From Methylovirgula sp. (GTDB lineage: Bacteria; Pseudomonadota; Alphaproteobacteria; Rhizobiales; Beijerinckiaceae): 8,166 bases of DNA. The position numbers and the translations under genes are program-made. The DNA lies in assembly GCA_025356505.1 (NCBI GenBank), contig JANXSV010000134.1:1-8166 (forward strand). Direction: 5' to 3'. Under the pieces are notes generated by a model. The model did not search any database, was not told the DNA's origin, and saw only the letters and a list, made by a program, of their open reading frames with translations. Each line of letters begins with the position of its first letter. The first letter of the stretch is position 1. Shown here one piece after another: positions 1-5,910 of the stretch.

Positions 1-1
1 G

Positions 2-1981
2 GTTGAAGGGCATGTCGACCCCTATGGTGTGACCCACGCCTATGCAAAATCCGCCCAGATTGGCGGTGCAACCATCCAGCTTCGCACCTGCGTCAAAGAC
101 CTGACACAGCGCGAGGATGGCACCTGGGATGTGATCACCGATCAGGGAAACATTCACGCCGATCATGTTGTAAACGCCGGCGGCCTGTGGGCGCGCGAAG
201 TGGGGCGCATGGTGGGGCTGGAATTGCCGATTCTGGCGATGGAGCATCAGTATCTCATCACCGAAGACCTCGATATGTTGAAGGGGCGCACTAAAGAACT
301 GGTGCATTGCATCGATTTTGAGGGCGAAATTTACACGCGGCAGGAGCGCGGCGGGGTGCTGCTGGGCACATATGAACGCGCCGGTAAGGCCTGGAGCGAG
401 CGCGAAACACCGTGGGATTTCGGCCAAAATCTTTTGCCGAATGATCTTGATCGCATCGCGCCTTCTCTCGAGGTCGGGTTCGACCACTTCCCGGCGATTG
501 GTGAAGCAGGCATCAAGAAGGTCATCAACGGCCCGTTCACATTTGCGCCGGACGGTAATCCTTTGATCGGTCCGGTGCGCGGCCTGCGTAATTATTGGGT
601 GGCTTGCGGTGTCATGGCTGGATTTTCGCAGGGCGGAGGTGTTGGTCTGGCGCTTTCGAACTGGATGGTCAATGGTGATCCGGGCTTCGATGTTTGGGGC
701 ATGGATGTGGCACGATACGGGAGCTGGGCGACGCTTGCGTTCACCAATGCCAAGGTGAAGGAAAATTATTCGCGTCGCTTCTCGATTCGCTATCCGAACG
801 AGGATCTTCCAGCGGCGCGGCCGCTGCGCACATCGCCGGTTTACGACCTGCTCAAGCACGAAAATGCAGTTTTTGGCGAATATTGCGGCCTTGAACACGC
901 ATTGTGGTTTGCGCCCGAAGGCAGTGCGCCGGTTGAAGACGTGACTTATTTGCGTTCAAATGCGCATGAACATGTCGGCGCGGAAGTCGCTGCTGTGCGC
1001 AATGGCGTCGGGCTTTTGGAAATCACGAATTACGGCAATTTTGATGTGAGCGGCCCCCAAGCTGCCGCGTTCCTCGACAAGGTTATGGCCAATAAGCTGC
1101 CCGCGGTCGGCAGAATGGTTTTAACGCCCATGTTGAATGAGGCTGGCAAGTTGATCGGTGATTTCACCATCGGGCGTCTCGCGGAGGATCATTTCTTTGT
1201 TGTCGGCACCTATTCGGCTGAGGATTATTACCGGCGCTGGTTCGAGCGCCATGCGCCGTCGAGCGGCGTGTCGATACGGCCATGCGCCATGGAATATACC
1301 GGATTTTCGGTTGCCGGGCCCAAATCCCGCGCGCTGTTGCAGACGCTGGTGATTGACGATCTCGCTTCGGCAAATTTCCCGTTTTTGTCATTCCGGAAGA
1401 TGGATATCGGCATGATTCCCGCCTATGTCGGGCGCGTTTCATTCACCGGTGATCTTGGTTACGAAATCTGGGTCACGTCTGATTATCAACGCGCGCTGTA
1501 CACTTTGCTCAAGAGTGCGGGAGAGCCGTTCGGCATCAAGCTGATTGGCGGGCGGGCACTGAACGCGATGCGGCTCGAAAAAAGCTTCGGAACCTGGGCA
1601 CGCGAGTACCGCCCAATTTACGGCGCGCTTGAGGCTGGGCTGGGGCGCTTTGTGGATGTTAAACGGCAGGCTTTTATCGGACGCGCCGCTGCGGTTGCGG
1701 AGCGTGAAAGCGGCGGGGCGCTTCGGTTGGTGACTTTCGCGGTTCAGTCCGATGCGGACGCTTTTGGCGATGAACCTGTGTGGCATCGGGGCAAGGTGGT
1801 TGGCTGGGTCACATCGGGGGGCTACGGCCATTCCGTGCAGACATCGCTGGCGATGGGATATATTCCCAAGGAGCTCGCGCTGGAGACGGAGTTCGAAATT
1901 GAAATTCTGGGGCAGCGCCGATCTGCAACGCGGCTGGAGGGCGCGGCTTTTGATCCATCAGGGAGCAGAATGCGGCAATAA
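2..1981 (+). CDS. FAD-dependent oxidoreductase with C-terminal GcvT domains (dimethylglycine/sarcosine dehydrogenase family), 5' partial
   Basis: The reading frame is open from the first bases of the window, so this is the 3' part of a longer gene. The GTG at 29 lies inside conserved sequence (EGHVDPYG precedes it) and is not the start. About 659 residues are visible. Family members have roughly 800-850, so the N-terminal nucleotide-binding GxGxxG region is missing from view. Domain order is: end of the FAD/DAO domain (MEHQYLIT near 240, TFAPDGNPLIGP near 538-573, then a glycine-rich VMAGFSQGGGVG near 610-650); linker (RPLRTSPVYDLL near 820-855); GcvT N-domain (LTPMLNEAGKLIGDFTIGRL near 1120-1180, SFTGDLGYEIW near 1437-1470, NAMRLEK near 1562); GcvT C-domain (WVTSGGYGHS near 1806-1835). 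The Asp at 1160-1162 appears to match the conserved folate-site Asp of T-protein. Family members oxidatively demethylate N-methyl amines and pass the one-carbon unit to tetrahydrofolate. The exact substrate cannot be read from the sequence. The stop is TAA. Confidence 0.9.
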   Translation, partial: VEGHVDPYGVTHAYAKSAQIGGATIQLRTCVKDLTQREDGTWDVITDQGNIHADHVVNAGGLWAREVGRMVGLELPILAMEHQYLITEDLDMLKGRTKELVHCIDFEGEIYTRQERGGVLLGTYERAGKAWSERETPWDFGQNLLPNDLDRIAPSLEVGFDHFPAIGEAGIKKVINGPFTFAPDGNPLIGPVRGLRNYWVACGVMAGFSQGGGVGLALSNWMVNGDPGFDVWGMDVARYGSWATLAFTNAKVKENYSRRFSIRYPNEDLPAARPLRTSPVYDLLKHENAVFGEYCGLEHALWFAPEGSAPVEDVTYLRSNAHEHVGAEVAAVRNGVGLLEITNYGNFDVSGPQAAAFLDKVMANKLPAVGRMVLTPMLNEAGKLIGDFTIGRLAEDHFFVVGTYSAEDYYRRWFERHAPSSGVSIRPCAMEYTGFSVAGPKSRALLQTLVIDDLASANFPFLSFRKMDIGMIPAYVGRVSFTGDLGYEIWVTSDYQRALYTLLKSAGEPFGIKLIGGRALNAMRLEKSFGTWAREYRPIYGALEAGLGRFVDVKRQAFIGRAAAVAERESGGALRLVTFAVQSDADAFGDEPVWHRGKVVGWVTSGGYGHSVQTSLAMGYIPKELALETEFEIEILGQRRSATRLEGAAFDPSGSRMRQ

Positions 1982-2041
1982 CCATATGAAGCGATCGCGC
2001 TGGTTTCGATAGGGTTTCTCGTAACCCCGTTGCAGACGGAG

Positions 2042-2112
2042 CCTTCAAAGCGGTGTAACCTTGTGGCCACATGTTCAGTGTATGGCTGACAGCGTTAGAT
2101 TTGCTTTGAAGG
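2042..2112 (+). repeat. Inverted repeat in the manC leader, right arm over the ribosome binding site
   Basis: CCTTCAAAGC at 2042-2051 is the exact reverse complement of GCTTTGAAGG at 2103-2112. Two G-U pairs (2052/2102 and 2053/2101) could extend the stem inward in RNA. The right arm covers most of the GAAGGG Shine-Dalgarno sequence of manC (2108-2113). If both arms are transcribed, the hairpin would mask the ribosome binding site. No transcription start is known, and a start downstream of 2051 would remove the left arm. Confidence 0.5.
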
Positions 2113-2113
2113 G
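2108..2113 (+). promoter_or_regulatory. Ribosome binding site deciding the manC start
   Basis: GAAGGG sits four bases before the ATG at 2118. It favours this start over the in-frame ATGs at 2061 and 2082, and it places the nucleotide-binding GGSGTR motif at the very N-terminus, as is usual in this family. The spacing is on the short side. Confidence 0.6.
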
Positions 2114-2117
2114 TGTC

Positions 2118-3533
2118 ATGACAAAAATTCTTCCGGTAATTATGTGTGGCGGTTCGGGCACCCGGGTATGGCCTGAGTCTCGCGAGAGCCTGCCCAAGCA
2201 GTTCATTCCGCTGATTGGTGAAACATCGACGTTTCAGAATATTCTGAAAATTATCGCTGATGATACCGTGTTTGAACCGCCAATCGTCATCACCAATCTG
2301 GACTACCGCTTTCGCGCTGCAGAACAGGTATCGGCGATGAACCTCTCTGCAACGATCGTGCTGGAGCCAATGCGCAAGGATTCGGCTGCGGCGGTCGCGG
2401 TGGCAGTGGAGTTGGCTGCTGCCCGCTCTCCAGATACGATTGTGGCTGTTCTGGCGGCTGATCACGTGATTGGTGATCCGGCGGCTTTTGTGCGCTTGTG
2501 CGGCGAGGCTGCGCAAGCAGCGAGGAACGGCGAAATTGTGACCTTTGGCGTGACGCCCACACATCCGGCAACCGGCTATGGCTATATAAGGCCCGGTGCC
2601 TCGGTGACGCAGGGCTTGGCTGTGCGTAAGATTGAGGCGTTCGTTGAGAAGCCTAACGCAGAAGTGGCTGCGGATTATGTCAAACAGGGCTATTTGTGGA
2701 ATTCGGGAAATTTCATTTTCCGCGCCTCGGCAATGCAGCGTGAACTAGAGAACTTCGTGCCGGAGATTTTGTCTGCCGCCCATGAGGCCGTGAAGCTGGC
2801 AAAACAGGATTTGCAGTTTCTGGTTTTGGACAAGGACGCTTTTGCGAAAAGTCCGAAAACCTCAATCGATTATGCGGTGATGGAGAAAACAAAACATGCG
2901 GCGGTGATACCGGCTGACATGGGCTGGTCCGATGTCGGAAGCTGGACGTCGGTTTGGGAGCTTTCGGACCGTGATGACGATGGCAATTCTGTGCGCGGGC
3001 GCGGCGTGGTGATGGGCAGCAAAAATGTCCATGTCCGTTCTGACGAGATCTTAACCGCCGTTGTGGGTATGGAAGATGTGATTGTGGTTACCAGCGCAGA
3101 TGCGGTCTTGGTGTTGCATCAGTCGCAGGCGGATAAGGTGAAGCAGCTGGTTGATGAACTCAAAGCCCGCGGCCACAAAGAGGCAGTGGAGCATCGACGC
3201 ATGTATCGGCCTTGGGGCTATTACCAGAGCATCGACAATGGCGCGCGCTATCAGGTCAAGCGCATCGTGGTGAAGGCGGGCGGCGCGCTCTCGTTGCAAA
3301 AGCATTTCCACCGCGCCGAGCATTGGATTGTGGTGAAGGGCATCGCAGAAGTCACCCGCAATGAGGAGGTGATTCTCGTTCACGAAAACGAGTCGATTTA
3401 TCTGCCTATCGGTTGCACCCACCGGATGATCAATCCCGGCAAGATCGATCTTGAGCTGATCGAAGTTCAGGTCGGGTCATATTTGGGTGAAGATGACATT
3501 ATCCGCATCGAGGATGTATATAACCGGGCATAA
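2118..3533 (+). CDS. manC: Mannose-1-phosphate guanylyltransferase / mannose-6-phosphate isomerase (bifunctional, type II)
   Basis: This cytoplasmic enzyme makes GDP-mannose from mannose-1-phosphate and GTP and also interconverts fructose-6-phosphate and mannose-6-phosphate. Both activities are known for the ManC/AlgA/XanB family. The 471 residues match the family length of about 470-480. The N-terminal nucleotidyltransferase domain shows GGSGTRVWPESR followed by LPKQF (residues about 11-30), AADHVI, TGYGYI, the GDP-mannose-site FVEKP, WNSGNFIF and MGWSDVGSW. The C-terminal cupin isomerase domain shows RPWGYY, the metal-site stretch LQKHFHRAEHWIVVKG and LPIGCTHRMINPG. All expected motifs are present. 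The gene begins 136 bases after the FAD oxidoreductase on the same strand and ends at a terminator. GDP-mannose usually feeds O-antigen, LPS core or exopolysaccharide, but no glycosyltransferase or GDP-mannose-modifying enzyme is in the window. The nearby sugar transporter is convergent, so it is not in the same operon. Confidence 0.93.
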   Translation: MTKILPVIMCGGSGTRVWPESRESLPKQFIPLIGETSTFQNILKIIADDTVFEPPIVITNLDYRFRAAEQVSAMNLSATIVLEPMRKDSAAAVAVAVELAAARSPDTIVAVLAADHVIGDPAAFVRLCGEAAQAARNGEIVTFGVTPTHPATGYGYIRPGASVTQGLAVRKIEAFVEKPNAEVAADYVKQGYLWNSGNFIFRASAMQRELENFVPEILSAAHEAVKLAKQDLQFLVLDKDAFAKSPKTSIDYAVMEKTKHAAVIPADMGWSDVGSWTSVWELSDRDDDGNSVRGRGVVMGSKNVHVRSDEILTAVVGMEDVIVVTSADAVLVLHQSQADKVKQLVDELKARGHKEAVEHRRMYRPWGYYQSIDNGARYQVKRIVVKAGGALSLQKHFHRAEHWIVVKGIAEVTRNEEVILVHENESIYLPIGCTHRMINPGKIDLELIEVQVGSYLGEDDIIRIEDVYNRA

Positions 3534-3560
3534 AAAAGGCGGCCTATTGACCGCCCTTTT
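3534..3560. terminator. Bidirectional intrinsic terminator between manC and the binding-protein gene
   Basis: GGCGG (3538-3542) pairs with CCGCC (3551-3555) around an 8-base loop. On the plus strand the stem is followed by one C and then TTTT (3557-3560). On the minus strand it is followed by TTTTTT (complement of 3532-3537). It lies directly after the manC stop and 11 bases beyond the stop of the convergent binding-protein gene, so it can serve both genes. The U-tract is better on the minus strand. Confidence 0.8.
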
Positions 3561-3571
3561 GCTTCAAAGGC

Positions 3572-4666
3572 TCATTTGCCCCAGATTTTCTTGTATTGAT
3601 CGCGATAGCCGTTGTCCGGGTCAAACACGTTTTTGGCACCGCCGTCGAAGGCGACGTTATCGGCAGTCACCAGATGGATGCCGGAAATATAGCCTGACCA
3701 TTCGGCCTTGCCAAAGGCGCGGTTGAGTTCATCGATCAGCTGCCAGCCCTGCATGTTCAAAGGCTCCGGCACAGTGCCAGCCTGATATTGCTTGGCACGG
3801 ATGCGCTGATAGGCGGATTCCGAACCGTCACCGGCTGAAATCGCCTTTGGCGAACCGTCACCCTTTTTGCCGGCGGCCGACAAGGATGGACCCATGAAGT
3901 CGAAATAAAGATCGTTGATCGCCAACGAATAGGTCCACTTGTCGCCGTATTTCTGCAGCAGCGTGGTGGTGAGCTGTGGCATACGGTTGGAAGATTCTGC
4001 AATAGGCGAGTCAATAAATTCCAGAACCGTGCAACCGGCGCATTTCTTGATCACAGCTTCCATGGCGCGCGCCTTGAACACGGCGATTTCATATTGCGTA
4101 TCGGTGAATATAACCACACCGGCTTTGCCGTTTGAGTCAGCAATGGCCTGATAGGCGGCGGTGTTGGAGACATCCTGCGGATTGGTGGTGACATTGGCGA
4201 AAATGCCAGCCTCAGGCTCAGGGCCGGGTTTCGGGCCGGAGTGCCAACCAACCACTGGGATGCCTGCCTTGGCGGCGGCATCAAATACAACTTGCTGTTC
4301 TTTTGTGTCAAAACCGCCGACAACAATGCCATCCGGCTTCAAGGTCATGGCCTGACCCATGGCAGCCGTGCGGCCCGATACAGAACCCTGGCCGTCGATG
4401 ACGGAAGCTGTCCAGCCGATGGCAGCGGCAGCTTCCTTTACGCCTTCAGACGCGCCCAAGATGCCGCCGTTTTTCAAGTCACCGGCGACGAATACGATCT
4501 TTTTAGCAGCCGCTGCCTTTGGGCCGGAGGTCGGGCCGTCCCATTTGTCGGCCCGCGCCGTTGCGGCTTTCGCGGCTTTTGTCGCCATGTCGGTGAATTC
4601 ATCGGCCTTGGCGGAACAGGTCAGTGCCAAAGCGCTGACCGCTCCGATAAACATGAGTTTCAACAT
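3572..4666 (-). CDS. Sugar ABC transporter periplasmic substrate-binding protein (Peripla_BP_4 / RbsB-like)
   Basis: This is a 364-residue secreted solute-binding protein for an ABC importer. It starts with a Sec signal peptide: MLK, a hydrophobic stretch FIGAVSALALTC, then SAKA before Asp-22 as the likely signal peptidase I site. It has no good lipobox, so it is probably soluble. The mature part has the two-lobe sugar-binding fold of this class: KKIVFVAGDLKNGG near residues 54-67, DGIVVGGFD near 112-120, GIPVVGWHSG near 135-144, GVVIFTD near 183-189, and SLAINDLYFDFMGPS near 247-261. The start at 4666 is supported by AGGGAGAG four bases upstream and by the signal peptide. The open frame continues upstream to 4786, but that part overlaps the permease and would bury the signal peptide. 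The only two cysteines of the mature protein form a CxxC (residues 209 and 212). The gene follows the permease stop by 22 bases, so they are almost certainly one operon. The ligand is unknown; a sugar, polyol or sugar acid is most likely. Confidence 0.9.
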   Translation of the reverse strand: MLKLMFIGAVSALALTCSAKADEFTDMATKAAKAATARADKWDGPTSGPKAAAAKKIVFVAGDLKNGGILGASEGVKEAAAAIGWTASVIDGQGSVSGRTAAMGQAMTLKPDGIVVGGFDTKEQQVVFDAAAKAGIPVVGWHSGPKPGPEPEAGIFANVTTNPQDVSNTAAYQAIADSNGKAGVVIFTDTQYEIAVFKARAMEAVIKKCAGCTVLEFIDSPIAESSNRMPQLTTTLLQKYGDKWTYSLAINDLYFDFMGPSLSAAGKKGDGSPKAISAGDGSESAYQRIRAKQYQAGTVPEPLNMQGWQLIDELNRAFGKAEWSGYISGIHLVTADNVAFDGGAKNVFDPDNGYRDQYKKIWGK

Positions 4667-4670
4667 TTTT

Positions 4671-4678
4671 CTCTCCCT
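4671..4678 (-). promoter_or_regulatory. Ribosome binding site of the substrate-binding protein
   Basis: On the minus strand AGGGAGAG lies four bases before the ATG at 4666, inside the 22-base gap after the permease stop. Nearly the same sequence precedes the permease start. Confidence 0.75.
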
Positions 4679-4688
4679 AAATGGCGGG

Positions 4689-5774
4689 TTAGACCGCCGG
4701 TTTGCTCTCTGCTGGCTTTGTTTCAGCCGGTTTTGCAGAGCTTGCCTTAATTGCGGATATGCGTTTGCGCTGCGCATATCCCGCAATACCTATGGCGATC
4801 AGAAGAGTGCAGCCGTTGAACATTGGCTCCACCCAGAAAGATCCGCCGAATTGTTGAATGCCGGAAATTCCGATGGCGAGAATGGTGACGCCAATCATGG
4901 TGCCCCATACATTGACGCGCCCCGGCTTTATGGTTGTTGAGCCGAGAAAGGCTCCCACAAGCGCCGGCAACAAAAATTCCAGACCAACGCTGGCCTGCCC
5001 GATACGCAGCTTCGAGGCCAGCAACACACCAGCCAGCGCGGACAGTGTGCCGGAGGCGATGAAGGCGAGCATGGTATATTTTTGTACAGGAATGCCATTC
5101 AGGCTGGCCGCCTTGGGATTGGCGCCAATGGCGTAGAAATAGCGGCCGAGCGGCATGTATTCTAGCGCGGCCCAAAGGGCAAATGCCAGCACCAAGACGT
5201 AGACGCCGGTGATCGGCAGGGGCACGCCCAAGAATTCATTGGAAGTTAGATTGAGAAAACCATCAGGAAGGATGCCGATAACCTGGCGGCCTTTCGAGTG
5301 CCACATGGCCAAGGCGTACAGGATTGTTCCGGTGCCGAGGGTGGCGATGAAGCTGTCAATCTGGGCAACTTCGACTAGAAGCCCGTTGAGAAAGCCAACT
5401 CCGGCCCCCAAGAGCAGCACGATAAGCACTGCAACGGGCCAAGGAATTCCGAACATGGTTTGCAGCGATATGGCTAGAATGTGCCATAAAACGATGCCGT
5501 AGCCGATGGTAAGATCAATTTTGCCCGTCACCATCGGGATCATTGCCGCAAGGGACAGGATGGCGATGATGGCTTTATCCGAGATGATCGATCGCAGGTT
5601 GAGCAGGGTGGGAAATGTATCGGGCAGCAGTATGGAAAAAAGCAGGCCAAGACCCAGGGTCAAGATCACCAGGCCGTAAGTTGGCAACAGGCGCTTCACC
5701 TTTTCAAAGCCGCTCAGCGCTTTAAGCTCGCCCGAGGTCGGCTCAAGGGCTGTGGATCGGACGGATGACGCCAA
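4689..5774 (-). CDS. Sugar ABC transporter inner-membrane permease (RbsC / BPD_transp_2 family)
   Basis: This 361-residue membrane permease matches the RbsC/XylH/AraH class in length and content. It has many hydrophobic segments, for example residues about 33-51, 68-83, 92-107, 113-135, 141-157, 188-206, 233-253, 264-280, 288-305 and 320-334. Diagnostic motifs are TGKIDLTIG at 83-91 (family form GGIDLSVG, here with Lys for the second Gly) and IGANPKAASLNGI at 216-228, the cytoplasmic loop that contacts the ATPase. Translation starts at TTG (5772-5774). AGGGAGA lies six bases upstream and no in-frame ATG occurs before the conserved membrane region. The C-terminus carries a charged, proline-rich tail (residues about 335-361) with repeated KPAE/KPAV units, which is unusual for the family. 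The binding-protein gene follows 22 bases downstream. The RbsA-type ATPase that normally pairs with this permease is not in the window. Substrate unknown. Confidence 0.9.
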   Translation of the reverse strand: MASSVRSTALEPTSGELKALSGFEKVKRLLPTYGLVILTLGLGLLFSILLPDTFPTLLNLRSIISDKAIIAILSLAAMIPMVTGKIDLTIGYGIVLWHILAISLQTMFGIPWPVAVLIVLLLGAGVGFLNGLLVEVAQIDSFIATLGTGTILYALAMWHSKGRQVIGILPDGFLNLTSNEFLGVPLPITGVYVLVLAFALWAALEYMPLGRYFYAIGANPKAASLNGIPVQKYTMLAFIASGTLSALAGVLLASKLRIGQASVGLEFLLPALVGAFLGSTTIKPGRVNVWGTMIGVTILAIGISGIQQFGGSFWVEPMFNGCTLLIAIGIAGYAQRKRISAIKASSAKPAETKPAESKPAV

Positions 5775-5780
5775 AAAATC

Positions 5781-5787
5781 TCTCCCT
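5781..5787 (-). promoter_or_regulatory. Ribosome binding site supporting the TTG start of the permease
   Basis: On the minus strand AGGGAGA is followed by six bases (GATTTT) and then TTG at 5774. No ATG or GTG in this frame has comparable placement, so the Shine-Dalgarno sequence decides the start. Confidence 0.7.
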
Positions 5788-5829
5788 CAACGGCTTTTTT
5801 TGGTGCAGCGATGCTGGTGGTTGCCGCTT

Positions 5830-5841
5830 GTTATCGATAAC
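5830..5841. promoter_or_regulatory. Predicted LacI-family operator GTTATCGATAAC
   Basis: This is a perfect 12-base palindrome with a central CG, the usual layout of LacI-family operators. GTTA-N4-TAAC half-sites are, from memory, those of the gluconate regulator GntR of Escherichia coli, whose protein family the neighbouring regulator resembles. It lies 55 bases upstream of the permease TTG and downstream of the regulator gene, so it is placed to control permease and binding protein. No second copy was seen in the window. Confidence 0.65.
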
Positions 5842-5867
5842 GTAGCCGCATATTTCGGCTTGTGCAA
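5839..5867 (-). promoter_or_regulatory. Possible promoter of the permease/binding-protein operon
   Basis: On the minus strand TTGCAC (5867-5862) is followed after 17 bases by TACGTT (5844-5839). Each hexamer matches only three of six consensus positions, so support is weak. The attraction is position: the -10 element overlaps the predicted operator, which would allow simple repression. Confidence 0.3.
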
Positions 5868-5910
5868 CTGGTGTCACCGGCAGGGCGGCGAATAATTTTA
5901 ACCCCGAACA

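Noticed and set aside
2012..2027. GGGTT-6-AACCC hairpin after the FAD oxidoreductase as a terminator
   Set aside because: The stem has only five base pairs and no T-tract follows, so it is too weak to call.
1809..2564. 251-codon open frame on the minus strand
   Set aside because: It runs antisense across the end of the FAD oxidoreductase, the intergenic gap and the start of manC, both supported by conserved motifs. Its translation is rich in Arg, Ser, Pro and His with no recognisable domain, as expected for a shadow frame.
4667..4786. N-terminal extension of the binding protein to an upstream ATG
   Set aside because: It would place 40 charged residues before a clear signal peptide and overlap the permease end by about 100 bases. 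The ATG at 4666 has its own ribosome binding site.
4241..4940. Two plus-strand open frames of 169 and 193 codons
   Set aside because: Both are antisense to the well-supported binding protein and permease genes and show no domain, signal peptide or ribosome binding site of their own.
5870..5878. GGTGTCACC dyad upstream of the permease
   Set aside because: It has only four-base arms around a single base, which is easily chance. The 12-base palindrome 30 bases away is a much better operator candidate.
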